A program made the position numbers and the translations under genes. Positions 50,701 to 62,989 of a stretch of DNA of 64,000 bases are shown piece by piece. Every line of letters starts with the position of its first letter. Positions within the stretch are counted from its first letter, which is position 1. The notes under the pieces were generated by a model. That model had not been told where the DNA came from. It searched no databases and saw only the letters and a list, made by a program, of their open reading frames with translations. Origin of the DNA: Membranipora membranacea (Eukaryota > Bryozoa > Gymnolaemata > Cheilostomatida > Membraniporidae); the NCBI GenBank assembly GCA_914767715.1, contig OU612075.1, positions 22,258,001 to 22,322,000 on the forward strand, read 5' to 3'.

Positions 50701-53192
50701 CCTATACACGTATATACTTTACTTATACATGTATATACTGTACCTATACATGTATATATTGTACCTATACATGTATATACTGTACCTATACATGTATATA
50801 CTGTACTTATACATGTATATATTGTACCTATACATGTATATATCACCTATACATGTATATATTGTACCTATACATGTATATACTGTCCTTATACATGTAT
50901 ATACTGTACCTATACATGTATATACTGTACTTATACATGTATATATTGTACCTATACATGTATATACTGTACTTATACATGTATATACTGTACCTATACA
51001 TGTATATACTGTACTTATACATGTATATATTGTACCTATACATGTATATACTGTACCTATACATTTATATATTGTACCTATACATGTATATACTGTACTT
51101 ATACATGTATATATTGTACCTATACATGTATATATTGTACCTATACATGTATATATTGTACCTATACATGTATATACTGTACTTATACATGTATATACTG
51201 TACCTATACATGTATATACTGTACTTATACATGTATATATTGTACCTATACATGTATATACTGTACCTATACATTTATATATTGTACCTATACATGTATA
51301 TACTGTACCTATACATGTATATATTGTACCTATACATGTATATACTGTACCTATATAATGTATTGACAGTACCAATAAATGAATATATTGTACATGTATA
51401 CTAAACCTATATATATATTTATTATACCTATACATGGACTGTGACGTCTCACAGACACGGTCCTACATGGGCAGGATTACAAATAACACCAGATCGAGCT
51501 ATGAAGTATGACCAGAATCTGAATCTATCCAAATATTCTCATTAATTACCCCACACAGATAAGAGTAATGAGTGATCTGAATCTGATGAGATAACACCGC
51601 AAAAGGTCCGCAAAGGGTCCAAGTTCAGAAATTGTATGATCATGGCGCGGTGATTTCCCAGTGAAGCCCTTGGATTTGGATTTTTCAGAAAACACATTAA
51701 CGTTTGGGTCAGGTTGGTTACATCGGACAAAGTTTTACCACACTGTTGTAAGACCCTTGTTGTAGTGGAGGGGAACATGTTAGATCCGTAAGTTTGCTGC
51801 TAATCTCACCTGTCTGGGATTAATATAATCCACTCTCCTTCCTCTGCCTTGCTTCAGCTCTTGATAATGAGATAGTACACACAGTTCTGAATAAATCTGA
51901 AAAACAAAGACGTTGATTTTGACGAGACAACTCCCAAGACACGTCCATTTCTAGTCTCATGACCCTGTGACCCTGTGATACCGGTGTGAGAAACTTGACT
52001 TTGATGTTGCTTGTTTTTCTTGTTGCTTTCGTTATCAGTAAGGGACTACGGACTTAAACTAAAATGGCACAGGAGCATTTGAGGTCGGAGGCCCTTCCTG
52101 ACACCACTGTGATCCGCCGGGAGTTGAACCTAGGACCTCTTTGTTGAAAGACCCACTCCCTATCCATTGTACTACATCCACTCCCGTTACAAAGATCAGC
52201 TGAGCTCTGCTCTTCCGGCACACGGAGCTTAGATAGAGCAATGTACAGAGAAGTATGAAACTTACATAAATCAGTGTCATCAGAATCCAGAGGACCAGAC
52301 TATATATAAGATTCTCCGTCAGTCCGGCCACAATAAGATCGTATATTATAGAAGTGGCATCGATTATTATGAGCAGTACTGTCATCACCATCCATGGTAT
52401 CAACAGACATGCTTTATCCTGTAACATGGCAAATACATGGATCATGGCTTCAGAAAAAAATGTTACATTGGTGGCAGGGTGATTTGTACTTGTCAATCTC
52501 AGAGTTTATTGAGTCCCTTGTTGTCAGTGGAGGTGAGCCCTGCTATACATTACCGTGGCTCGGCCACTCCCACCCGGTGCACAGATGTGCTTTTTTTATT
52601 ATTATATGCGTTTATTGCTTACTATAAAAACTAAAATAAGTAGACTGTGGTAAATGTATATAGAAATTTAAAAAGGCAACGGTACAGTAAAATGGTTGTG
52701 GGCTGATTGGTACAGTAAAGCTAAGCGAAGAGTTTCATCAGTTGGATTCACTCACCTTAACAACGCCTACAATCAGTAATACTGGAAAAATTAAAAAGAA
52801 GAAGAATAGGGCAAAGTTCACCCAACTCCATTCCAGTTCATCTGCTACAAGCAAATACCCGAACATACATGAGCTAGTAAATTATATGCATGAGTCACAT
52901 GGCTTTTTAGACAAACAAGCAGAGAAAGATCACAGGAAAACAGTGAATTGGAGAACATGTTTATCATGGTCATTACCTGACATCATTCCAAATTTGAATA
53001 ACTTAAGTTTGGGTGAATTCAAAACGTAAACCTACAAGAGACCAGTGTCCTGAAACTGGAGTACATAATTAGTCTCAGTTCAAATAGTAACCTCAGATCG
53101 TTTAATGGTCACTTACAATATCTGTTTTCAGGATCTTCATAACATCTGTATATCCTGAAGATAGCAAAGCCAATCATGTAAGTCGAGAATAA
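47763..53192 (-). CDS. Four-transmembrane LAPTM/pasiflora-like protein C, inverted, first exon not found, short tail
   Basis: Minus-strand exons: 53192-53117, 52844-52756, 52418-52266, 51896-51810, 47888-47763; 176 residues are seen. They correspond one to one to exons 2-6 of gene B, with the same phases. Exon 2 gives IGFAIFRIYRCYEDPENRY, exon 3 FFFFLIFPVLLIVGVVK (TM2), exon 4 LLIPWMVMTVLLIIIDATSI and YSLVLWILMTLIY (TM3, TM4), and exon 5 SELCVLSHYQELKQGRGRR. Exon 6 is nearly identical in DNA to the tail exon of B (NDEMRTGPVQ, DYHTYSGDEEDTERCVVSAD) but hits TAA at 47763-47765 exactly where it stops matching B. So the tail is only about 41 residues and the last exon of B has no counterpart. Exon 1, with the start and first half of TM1, was not found up to 63 kb. 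It may be a living gene with a distant first exon, or a partial duplicate. Confidence 0.66.
48005..51440. repeat. 3.4-kb satellite of a 21-bp palindromic unit inside the last intron of gene C
   Basis: About 160 copies of CTATACATGTATATATTGTAC, with variants CTGTAC and TTATACATG. Each unit contains the perfect 12-bp palindrome TATACATGTATA and usually the palindrome GTAC. The first 230 bp (to about 48240) is a 42-bp dimer form with GTGCAT and TAGATG variants. Larger blocks are duplicated: TATATATCACCTATAC occurs near 49411, 50351 and 50831, and ATATATGTACATATTATACC near 49255, 50195 and 50675, giving spacings of 940 and 480 bp. Very long open frames on both strands (up to about 1100 codons) arise because 21 is divisible by three and the unit has no stop in those frames. 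They are not genes. Confidence 0.96.
52065..52190 (-). mobile_element. tRNA-derived SINE, second type, in intron 4 of gene C
   Basis: On the minus strand GGAGTGGATGTAGTACAATG is followed by GATAG (A-box-like), then the B box GGTTCAACTCC and a non-tRNA body (CACAGTGGTGTCAGGAAGGG). It differs from the SINE at 19931 and 54324 in head and body. Confidence 0.72.
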
Positions 53193-53292
53193 CTGAAAAA
53201 AATGGTAACTTATATCAGTTTGTAATTGTATGCTCTTGTTGAATTACAAGACAACTCCCTAAACAGCCAACCTTATTCCACATTTATATATC

Positions 53293-53351
53293 AGCCTGTC
53301 TTGACAAGCTTCCCCGGGTCCCCCACCGAGCAAAGCTTGTCAAGACAGGCT
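53293..53351. repeat. Hairpin with 19-bp perfect arms upstream of gene C exon 2
   Basis: AGCCTGTCTTGACAAGCTT (53293-53311) and its exact reverse complement (53333-53351) flank a GC-rich 21-bp loop containing CCCCGGGTCCCCCACC. It lies in the intron about 100 bp upstream of the exon 2 acceptor of gene C. Confidence 0.9.
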
Positions 53352-54323
53352 AATTATATATATACTTTTATTGTCAATCTACAATAATATTTATGAATGT
53401 CTATCACCCAGTGACAGAACAAATAAATAAAAAGAATAAGGAAACACGGAGAGACAAAGCCAAAAAATGTACTAGTAATAAAACAAGATTTAAAGTGCTT
53501 TGATATTAGTTGTTTAAAATAAGTAAGTTTGGTTGATGTATTGGTAAAGGGTTAAAATTTGTAGTTATATTTTATCATAATTGATCGCTGTGATAATGTA
53601 ACAGATGTTTGTCTCTTAAACAAGTTTCAGAGCTAGATTATGTGGCACGCTAAATTTATGAATTATGAATTTGAATATAAATTTGAATTATGAATTATAA
53701 ATTTGTGAATTATATGAATGGAGACATCATATTTCTCTCACAGTGGAGCTTAAAGTGCTTTCACCAAACTGTAGCATATCGCCTGATTTTCTTACTCTGG
53801 GTGGTTCATGCCGTTATCAATGTGGATGAAATCCACCAAGTAACTGTACACTAGTTGCCCAACTTGAGACTTACAATAATAAGTTATGGTGTCATTGACT
53901 TACTATGCTCCAGATTCCGGCAGCTATACATCCGATTCTGAGATTCTTACTAAAACAGCACCGTTTTATCATAGGCATACTTTTAATGGGCTGGGATGGC
54001 GTCGTTACTTAAACTCTACAAAAAAGAGAGATTCAACACAAGAGATCTGGTTGATTGGTCAAATATATGTAAACTTGAAGTGAATTGTGGCGGTTGCCAA
54101 AATTATTGCATTCTCATCACATCACGAGCTTCACCTTGTGATAGCACATAATGACCTAAATAACCTGGTCATACCTCTAATTTTGTAGCGTTTACAAAAC
54201 ATACTCATCTACTGTATCACAATCCGAATTGTTTATATTAATTTGTGCCAGGAAAACAGAGTCAGTGGTTACTTGTTAAGTAGTGATGTGTTGGTTTTTG
54301 AAGGACTACATTGGTGGGAGTAG

Positions 54324-54535
54324 AAGGTAGCTCAGTTGGTTAGAGCGCCTGCCTGCGCAGGTGTTGGAGGTCTTGGGTTCAAATCCCGCTCCGGTCTACT
54401 GACTACTTGGCTTAATTGCCGCCCCAGGTGTGCTCCGACCTGCCTGCAGACTGAGGGCACCTTGGCACCGAATATGGCTGCTGCTCCATAAAAGCACCTG
54501 TATTTCTCAGTCTTCGGACAGAGACAACCTTGCGA
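54324..54535 (+). mobile_element. tRNA-derived SINE (copy 2) inserted in the left inverted-repeat arm
   Basis: A box region TAGCTCAGTTGGTTAGAGCG, B box GGTTCAAATCC at 54376-54386, and body CCCAGGTGTGCTCCGACCTG as in the copy at 19931. The other arm lacks it: there the flanks continue directly from about 62520 to 62545. Confidence 0.87.
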
Positions 54536-54642
54536 TTTTAACCAACAAGAGAAAACCACCACTATCAATGAATCAAAAAACACATCTAAAATACAATCAT
54601 TGACACAATTCAAGGAAAGCATCTCATATTATTGTTGGTTGA

Positions 54643-54691
54643 TACCATAAACATATAAATACTTATATTATATATTTATATGTTTATGGTT
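54643..54691. repeat. AT-rich hairpin
   Basis: ACCATAAACATATAAATA and its reverse complement around a short AT core. It is present only in the left inverted-repeat arm. Confidence 0.8.
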
Positions 54692-57600
54692 GATACAGAA
54701 AAGATTCAGGATCTTCATTCCGATCTAAACAAGTCATTCTATATATCTGTCTGTACTTTTGTCCAAAGTACAAACCCAGCTTGTTACATACAGACCGGAT
54801 GTTAACCAAGGTTTGATACTTAGCTAGAAAATGTGAACAGCTGCCAAAAAAAACAGCCGCAGTCATCAATACACCATCAGGTATTCCATCCAACCTGAAA
54901 TGTGAACATTCACCATTTGCTTGTAGCAATGGTCAATAAAAAAGTGGAGGACAGAAGAGAAAAACCCTTAATGTTATGTTATTGGTGAAACGAAGACAAG
55001 GGTTCTACAGGTTATATGATGAAGCAGCGGTCCGTTATCTGCGCCAGCAGAAAGCATGTCAGCTTTTCGAATAAAGTATCTCTGATTCCATTATGATACC
55101 TTTTTAGATACGCCTCCACTCCACTACTTAAACTAAGAGCTGACGAGATATAATTCAAAACGAAATTTCACCAATAGTGAATGACAAGGTTAACATACAT
55201 ACATCCTGAAATTAACAAAACAGGAATATAGCTGACCAGTGAGACTAACAAAGTACCTGTTACTGATGTCACAAGAATCCCTTGTTGTCTGCTGAGATGA
55301 GGTGCTGTTTAATGCTTCCAAAGACAGGACATATCACAAATATCCCACACTCTGCTCCCAACTTATTCACAAGTCGAGTATCAAATAAATTACTGAGTAA
55401 ATGAGCACACTTTGCTCATCAAGAGCTGTTTGTTATCTGCAAACACAAAAAATTCCGCAGAATAAAAACACAGTGCTGGCACAGTGCCAGTAATGTAGTA
55501 CAGGCTGCAGCGCTTTCTATACTGGCAGATAGTTTACTGTATTTGTAACAGCGGAAACACCCTGCCTGAAGCTTAGCTGAAAACTATGTCAGCGCGGCAG
55601 CCATAATCATCCCACACAGAAACAATAACTCACATTTATTCAATACGTAATTACGTAAATTATTATAAAATTATCATAGAAAGTAAGCAGTAGACACCCG
55701 GGGGGAGGAAGGAGGGTGGTCTAAATATCGTATTTGTGTGCTGGTACAGATTTGCATATCCACCATCGCAGTGAATTGACATCCTTTGATCATTGGCTCC
55801 TGACCCTCATGAAGGCCAAAAAATGTAATTTGGATGTCTGCCAGTGTTTTGTGGGTAAAAATACCACTAGATGTAGAACCTACATGTCTATGACCTTCAC
55901 TACACTCACGCTGAGCTGGATATCATGTCTAGTGGTCTATCTAACAAAACAATCCGTTGTATATAATGTGATCATATTGCGATCATATTGTATCTAAATG
56001 TATATAACTTGATGTTATAAGCAGCCGAAGCGTCTGCTCTTAATAATATCATTGGCTGACATCAGCTTAATAGTAAGTAAGTCAGAGAAACCAAAGTATC
56101 ACAAGCGTATGAGCTGGTACTCATTTTATCTACACGTAGCGAAATGTGGACTTATCACTTGATGATGTATCTGTATTCATTTGTGAGTTGAGAAGGAGTG
56201 AGGAAAATATTATTTTTAATTTTCTTTGTCTAGACCAACATTGACCTGTGACCTCTTGTATTTAGCAGCAGTTGTATGTCAAAACATCCTATAAAAATAG
56301 AGCGGCTGAGTGGACTGAGCTTACTTCAGTGTCAGATCAACGGGCATCTTATGATAAAAAATATGTCTTGTACGTATGTAGCTTTATTTGGACCAGGGTA
56401 TTTTGAACAAAGGATTTAAAAATCACCATCATTGGTCTTTGGGAACAGAAATAGTAGAGAGCTGTAAAAACTAAAAACCATTATTTTTGAAAAAAAAATT
56501 ACAATTGACAGTAGTTCACATTATTGTCTTCTTTTCAGTTTTCACTGATTTGTGATGTTGAGGGAAATGTGTTGGGTGATATACTTATGGTAAAACTTTG
56601 ATCATCATCGACCAAAACTGCAACACTCTAAATCAGCAACACCATGATATGACAACTATTGACTTACACACATCAAAACAGTTGTAGTAGATTAAAACTA
56701 AAACGAAAGCAAAACATAACTCCAAAACCTAGTAATGAATTGCTGCAACTCAACTCAGGGAAATAGGACTTCAAACTAGCTGTGCGGATAATGAACATTC
56801 ATGATCATGTGACAAAGTGTTTCTTGAAGAATGTTTCAGTGAACGCAAAATAAGAAATCTTGTCGCAAAAACATTTCAACTACTAAGCATAAAACTGATT
56901 AAACTTGATCTCCTTAGAGGTTAACCTATCTTCACTATGGATCGATACTCACAAGACACAGCTCACCTCTATATTTGGTTCTTTATGTTAAGAAGCAGGT
57001 TGTCGGTTGCTTGGTATATGTTGACGCAATCATTGTTTATGAAGTCAAACTTTACATCACTGACACCAAGGAGTAACAGGTTACTCTTACTCCTGGCTGA
57101 TACTTGTGCTGACACTCTTTAGCAAAATTTGCTAGACAAGAGATTTGAGGACGCAAGCGTGAGATTGTCACTGATTACTTGTTGATAATACTTGAGAGCT
57201 TGAGTAATCGATTTATAACATTATCAATATCTTTATTAGTTGCCTCTTTCTCTACTGTACACCACTAAATTCACCGTGAAATCTGAAAGGATCATGTGAA
57301 AAAATAGTAACTAAAATGTAGGAGACAATCATGTCACATGATCTCAGTGTAAACTGTTTACCTGCTTGTCAAGGTTAAAAAAATGTGAAATGTAATCTTT
57401 TAAATTACCAAAAAAAGAAGTTATCATAACGCAACCATTTAAATCCTCAAATGTAAAGCAAATCACAATCAGAAAATTAATAAAGTACATGTTTGTGACA
57501 TAATCATAATCGAGACGCAGTTGAGATAATTAGACAAAAATAATTGATAAACTGTAAATACCTTTTGCCTTTTTTCCTCAATCTGTTTATAAAAATCTCA

Positions 57601-58096
57601 GTTTGAGTGTCTTTACGATATAACATTAACTTTAGAATACCGATGAGCTCTAACCGGCTGCTAAAAGAACACTGAAACAGGATAGATTTTGCCAGGTTTA
57701 CCAGGACCAAGAAACACAAAGGCCAGGGCGGGCCCAAATCCATCCAGACCAATCACGGACAGCCAACGCCCCAAAAAGTCATCAGGAGGTGGCCAAAAGT
57801 CGTTATCATCACACCTCTCAGCACAAAGACGCACCCAGGAACCCCTGTTTGATCAGCAAATTGCTCTATTCAAACCTGTAACCCAGTCAAAATTAATCCC
57901 ATTGATGAGTCCCTAGTGAACTTGTTTTATTATTATTGCCCATTCACATTTTCAGTTTGAAGATTGCAAAAGCAGTTACTCAGAGTACACTTTGCATTGT
58001 TTTATTTTAACGAGTTTTGCAGGAGAAATGGGGGAAAATGATGCATTTCTCTACACACTCTTCGCGTGCATATGAACAGATTGTGAATATTTCTTT

Positions 58097-58472
58097 CACT
58101 ATGGTTCCATGGATCGATTATGTAAGGATTTCGGTAGTAATCGCCCCATGGAAATGGCATTAAAGTCAAATTCCGATTGTGACGAATGACTTTTTGGACG
58201 CGAATATCCAAACCGTGTTTATTCGACGCATTTCCTAATTGGCGTCGTGGCTGAATGGTTAGCGGCGTTGCACACAATGCCTTCAAAGGGATTTAACGCG
58301 GGAGGCCGGGGTTCAAATCTTTCATGTTTTTCACATCATGGGAATGGTTAGAATCCACTGGATTCCTAATTCCAGTGGATTCCTAATTCCTAATTCCAGT
58401 GGTTAGAATCCACTGGATTCTAACCATTCGAAATTGGAGTGAACCACAAAATCGACCCATGGAACCATAGTG
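58097..58472. mobile_element. 376-bp TIR element with tRNA-like core and internal hairpin
   Basis: The ends CACTATGGTTCCATGG and CCATGGAACCATAGTG are inverted. Inside are a tRNA-like stretch (GGCGTCGTGGCTGAATGG at 58241; B box GGTTCAAATCT at 58310-58320) and a hairpin of GAATGGTTAGAATCCACTGG at 58344-58430. No clear target duplication is seen, so the ends or class may differ from what I give. The terminal CACTA resembles CACTA/EnSpm elements, but this is not enough to classify it. Confidence 0.65.
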
Positions 58473-58559
58473 ATTATTGTTTGAGTCCTCGCGCATTATG
58501 TACAACAAATATACAAGCTGAGTTTTTATTTGTCTCCCTCTTTCGCACAATGATAACAC

Positions 58560-61500
58560 AGCATCTCTGTAACAGTAGCAATATAACATAACACTGTGCC
58601 TCAAGTTTGTGGAGAGCATGAGGCGATAACTCCAGAGTGTAATGTGTACAGTTTGCTTATAATAGGTCGTTGGAAATTGATTCGTTGAAACCATCCTCGC
58701 TTTCTGCTCTCTATGGGATGGCAATATTTCACAGTACAATGGTTTTCGATCTGTAATCTGTTGTCCTGAGTATGTTGGTGTTGGTTGTCATTCCCGAGAC
58801 CTAAAATAAAAATTTTAATATTCTCTGCACAGACTGCAGTGTCCGACCTACTCTGCATCCTCAGCTAACGACCCCATTTCTATGTCCTCATTGCCGACAA
58901 ATCAGCGCAAAGCTCTCATTAATAAACAAACAGATGTACTTTTCTTCAATTAAGAAGTAGGGCATATTTTATGCTCCAATTAGGAATGAATAATATAAAT
59001 CGTATTACCGACTATGAGAATGTATCGGTTTTATTGCACGAGATCGTAAGTCTTTTTGTGAGAACCTGATAAGCTGAAGGATATTACACAAATTGGGTAT
59101 CGAAGGTATTCTTTGCTGAAATTGATGGGTCCAGGGAGAATTCTCCCTGATGGAACCAAGCGCCAAAGCACTACTACTACAATCCTGGATGGAACCCCAA
59201 CAGGAGATCCCACATACATATCAATCTGCAAAAAAAACTCTCTCCGATAATGTAAAGCCATTCATATGTTATTTACCGTGAGTCTGTTTATGTCATTGTA
59301 TTTTTTTAATGACTCCGATGATGTGATGGAGTTTGAATTATCAAATTCTCTAACCCAAAAAGATGTTAACTTTTTGCAGCACAGTATTATCTTGCAATGT
59401 AAATAACTCAATTAATGTGAGAAAATAGTGATGATGGATCCGTTTTGGCTATTTATTGGCATCTAAACATTTTTTTTATGAAATTTTATCCTGCCAGGGC
59501 TAAGAACAGTAAATTTAAAAAGAACATAATGGTGGATTTAAAGGAATACGCGTCTGTGCCAATATTCTCGATGTTCAAGCACTGGACGACCTAGAACACA
59601 TTTGATCCCTCTGTGGATGCGATAGGATACTATAGTTAAACTCATGAATGAATGGATTAGTGGAATTCAGCGCTAGCCACAGTTGTGGCACTGTGCCAAT
59701 GTCTGAATTGTGTGTATTGTTGGCCTGTATAGGTTTTTGCGTAGGGTTGATGCTGATGCAATGCCATTCCATTTGTGGTTTGTTGTGATGTGATGAAAAC
59801 AAAAAACTTGTAGAGAGTATTGCGTTAGCCGTGTGACTTAGACCGAAGGGATCGTGGCTTTGAGAAGGACACAAGTTTATCTTGTGCTGTTTAAGGGAGG
59901 AAGTGGTGAAGTTTGTATTGGCTCAGAGGTATACAGTTGACTGCCAGGTGTAACTTAATAATTAGACGATTGCCAGCCAGTCAGCGGGTCTTTTGTTTTG
60001 TGGCAGCGGAGATTGTATCGAATATGAGGTAGGTAGAAATAATCATAATATGACCTGTAGGAAGGTCACATTATGTAATGATTAGTTGAGTTGGGCTGCT
60101 CGAGTCTTTGTCACTGGTTTTGTTTTTGTTAAACTCTCTACACACAATAATTGCCTATAACTCTACTAAATATAGAACCAAGTTTAGTGTTGCTCATTAA
60201 GTTTATTAAAGCGATTTTGACCTACCTATTCGGCCAATTATAATCATGGTGTTCAGCGCTAATATACATGATTTTAATTTTTTCTCCAATTTTATTTCAA
60301 AGTCAGCAAAATTTGGCTGACTGATTGGTACACCTGTTGATATTTTGGACCATTGCCAAATCACCAGCCCCTAATGCTGACTCAAAGTCTGATAGAGCTT
60401 TATGTGCTTATTCATTGATACAACAACATTTTCTAGGGGAAACAATGTTCCTATCTCCTAAGTTGTGGATTTATGTCTTGTTTTAGTTTTAGTCTGAATA
60501 CAACTGTTTTGACGTGTATTTGAGTATTCGGGTTGAGTGGTGATCACTATTTGTATCATGATGATGCTGACTTATTGAGTATTGTAGTTGTAGTTTTGGT
60601 CAATGATGATCCAAATTTCATCACAAGCAAATTACCAAAAACATTTCTCTCAGCATGACAAAGCAGTGAAAACAAGACATGATTTTTTATCATAAGATGC
60701 CAGTCAATCTGAAACTAAAGTAACCTCAGTGCACTAAGCTGTTTTTTCATTATAGGATGTTTTGATCATGCAACTGCTGCCAAATACTCGAGGTCACAGG
60801 TCAATGTTGGTCTGGACAAACAAAATTGAAAGTGATATTTTCCTTGAAGTTACTCCCCAACTCACAAATGAATACGATACAGTCAATAATTATCAGTCCA
60901 CATTTTGTTAGGTGTAGGAACAATGAGAACTGACTTGTGTGCCTGTGGTACTTTCCGGCCATTAGGAGTAGACTCTTCTGCTGCTTATAACATAAGGTTA
61001 AAACATAAGATACAACATAATCATATTCATGTACAGTGGATTGTTTTCTTTGATAGACCACTAGAAACGTTATCCAGTTCCACGTTGTCCAGCTCCACGT
61101 TATCCAGACATAAGTGTGACCTTATTTTTGAAGGTCATAGACATCGTAGGTACTGCATCTAGTGGTATTTTTACCCACAATACACTGGCAGACATCCAGA
61201 TTACAATGTTTGGCCTTCATAGGGCTCTGGAACCGATGATCAAAGGATATCAGTTGGCTGCCAGCTGGTGGATTTGCAAATCTGTACCAAGACGTAAAGC
61301 TGATATTTGTTATTAAAAAAATTAGATATCCACCCTTTGTCTACTGCTTACTGTCTATGATAATTTTATCATATTTTACGTAATTACGTATTACATAAAA
61401 GTAAGTTATGGATCCTGTGTGGGATGATTGTGGCTGCCGCGCTGATATGGTGTTCAGCTCAGATATATGCAGGGTGATTCCACTGTTACAAATACAGTAA
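58560..61500. repeat. Segmental copy of the region downstream of gene B
   Basis: It is homologous in direct orientation to about 45840-47410. Shared anchors: GAGAGCATGAGG + GATAACTCCAG, CTCATTAATAAAC, AAGAAGTAGGGCATATTT, and the CAACTGCTGCCAAATAC block. About 1.5 kb (roughly 59100-60640) is present only in this copy. Confidence 0.82.
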
Positions 61501-62960
61501 ATTATCTGCCAGTATAGAAAGCGCTGCAGCCTGTACTACATTACTGGCACTGTGCCAGCACTGTTTTTTTATTCTACGGAATTTTTTGCGTGCGCAGATA
61601 ATAAACAGCTCTTGATGAGCAAAGTGTGCTCATTTACTCAGTAATTTATTTGATACTCGACTTGTGAATCAGTTGGGAGCAGAGTGTGGGATATTTTTGA
61701 TATGTCCTGTCTTCGGAACGAGGCTATTGATGGCGCACAGTTCCCAGCCAAGCAGTATACAGCACCACTTCACAACAGACAACAAGGGATTCTCGTGATA
61801 TCGGTAACAGGTGCTCTCTGAGTCTCACTGACAGGGGTCAGCTATATCTCTGTTTTGTAAATGTTTGATTAGGGTACCCATGTATGTAAACCTTGTCATT
61901 CACTATTTGTGAAATTTGCTTTGGGTCCAGACCTAGTATTACATTCTTTGATCGCTTCTGACATCATAGAATTATATCTCATCAGCTTTTAGCTCATGTT
62001 GTACAGTGGAGGCTTATTTAAAAATGTATCATAATGGAATCAGAGATACTTTATTTGAAAGCTGACATGCTTTCTGCTAGTGCGGATAACGGACCTGCTG
62101 CGTCATCATATAACCTGTAGATCCTTGTCATACCGTTGTTTCACACATAACTAAAGATTTATTGGTTGTTCTCCACTTTCCTCCATTTTTTGCTTGACCT
62201 TTCTACACGCAAATGGTGGATGTTCATGTATCATCACTCAGCTTGGATGGAATACCTGATGGTGTTTTGATGACTGTGGCTGTTTTAGTTGGCAGCTATG
62301 TACATTTTCTAGCTAAGTATCAAACCTTGGTAAACATCCAGTATGTATGTAACAAGCTGGGTTTGTACTTTGGACATACATAAGTACTGACGGATATATA
62401 ACAGGTCTGGTTTGGATCGGAATGTAGATCCTGAATATTTGTGTGGCGACCAACAATTATATGAGACGCTTTCCTTGAATTGTGTCAGTGACTGTGTTTT
62501 AGATTTTTGATTCATAGCTAGTGGTGGTTTTCTCTGACCAATATAGTGCTTTGAAAATCAACACATCAACACTTAACAAGTGACCACCGACTCTGTTTTC
62601 CTGGCACAAATTAATATAAACAATTCGATAGCTTGATACAGTAGATGATTATGTTTTGTAAATGGTACACAAGAAGGCTTATGACCAGGTTATTGAGGTC
62701 AGCATGTGCTATCACAAGGTGAAGGTCATGACGTGATGAAAATGCAATATTTTTGGCAACCGCCACAATTCACTTCAAGATTACATACATTTGACCAAGC
62801 AACTAGATTTCTAGCGGTGAATATTTCTATTTTGTAGAGTTTATTTAACCACGCCTACCCAGCCCATTAAAAGTATGCCTATGATAAAACGGTGCTGTTT
62901 CAGTAAGAATCTCAGAATCGGATGTATAGCTGCCGGAATATGGAACATAGTAAGTCAATG
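60650..62960. repeat. Right arm of the large inverted repeat
   Basis: The reverse-complement partner of 53885-56345; the loop between the arms is about 4.3 kb. This arm lacks the SINE at 54324-54535 and carries stop codons in the frame that is open in the left arm. Confidence 0.87.
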
Positions 62961-62989
62961 ATGGTGATCTCCAACTCCAACAATCAGCT

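Larger units (their letters stand above)
53885..56345. repeat. Left arm of a large inverted repeat
   Basis: It matches 60650-62960 in reverse orientation over about 2.4 kb with moderate divergence and small indels. Outer anchors: TTCCGGCAGCTATACATCCG at about 53914 against its complement near 62920. Inner anchors: the CATCTTATGATAAAAAAT block near 56347 against ATTTTTTATCATAAGATG near 60683. A SINE is present only in this arm. Confidence 0.87.
53193..62989. other. Repeat-rich region without a recognised host gene
   Basis: It contains a large inverted repeat, a segmental copy of 45.8-47.4 kb, a SINE, a TIR element and hairpins. Two open frames drew attention. The first, at 54684-54929 minus (LDGIPDGVLMTAAVFFGS, YQTLVNIRSVCNKLGLYFG), is repeated with stops in the other arm at about 62240-62390; I do not recognise it. 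The second, at 55734-55997 plus, overlaps the minisatellite copy. The first exon of gene C may lie here but was not identified. Confidence 0.65.

Noticed and set aside
47995-51435. Open frames of up to about 1100 codons on both strands
   Set aside because: They run through a 21-bp satellite that has no stop in several frames. The translations are pure seven-residue repeats (such as VPIHVYT, ILYLYMY or IYTCIGT) with no start context or splice structure.
19931-58320. tRNA genes at about 19931, 44229, 52190 (minus), 54324 and 58241
   Set aside because: All have A/B-box-like sequence, but the cloverleaf stems do not pair convincingly and the similarity continues into SINE bodies or lies inside TIR elements.
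53200-62989. First exon of four-TM gene C
   Set aside because: I looked on the minus strand for a Cys-rich, ICGTWTL-like end next to a donor and found none I could defend.
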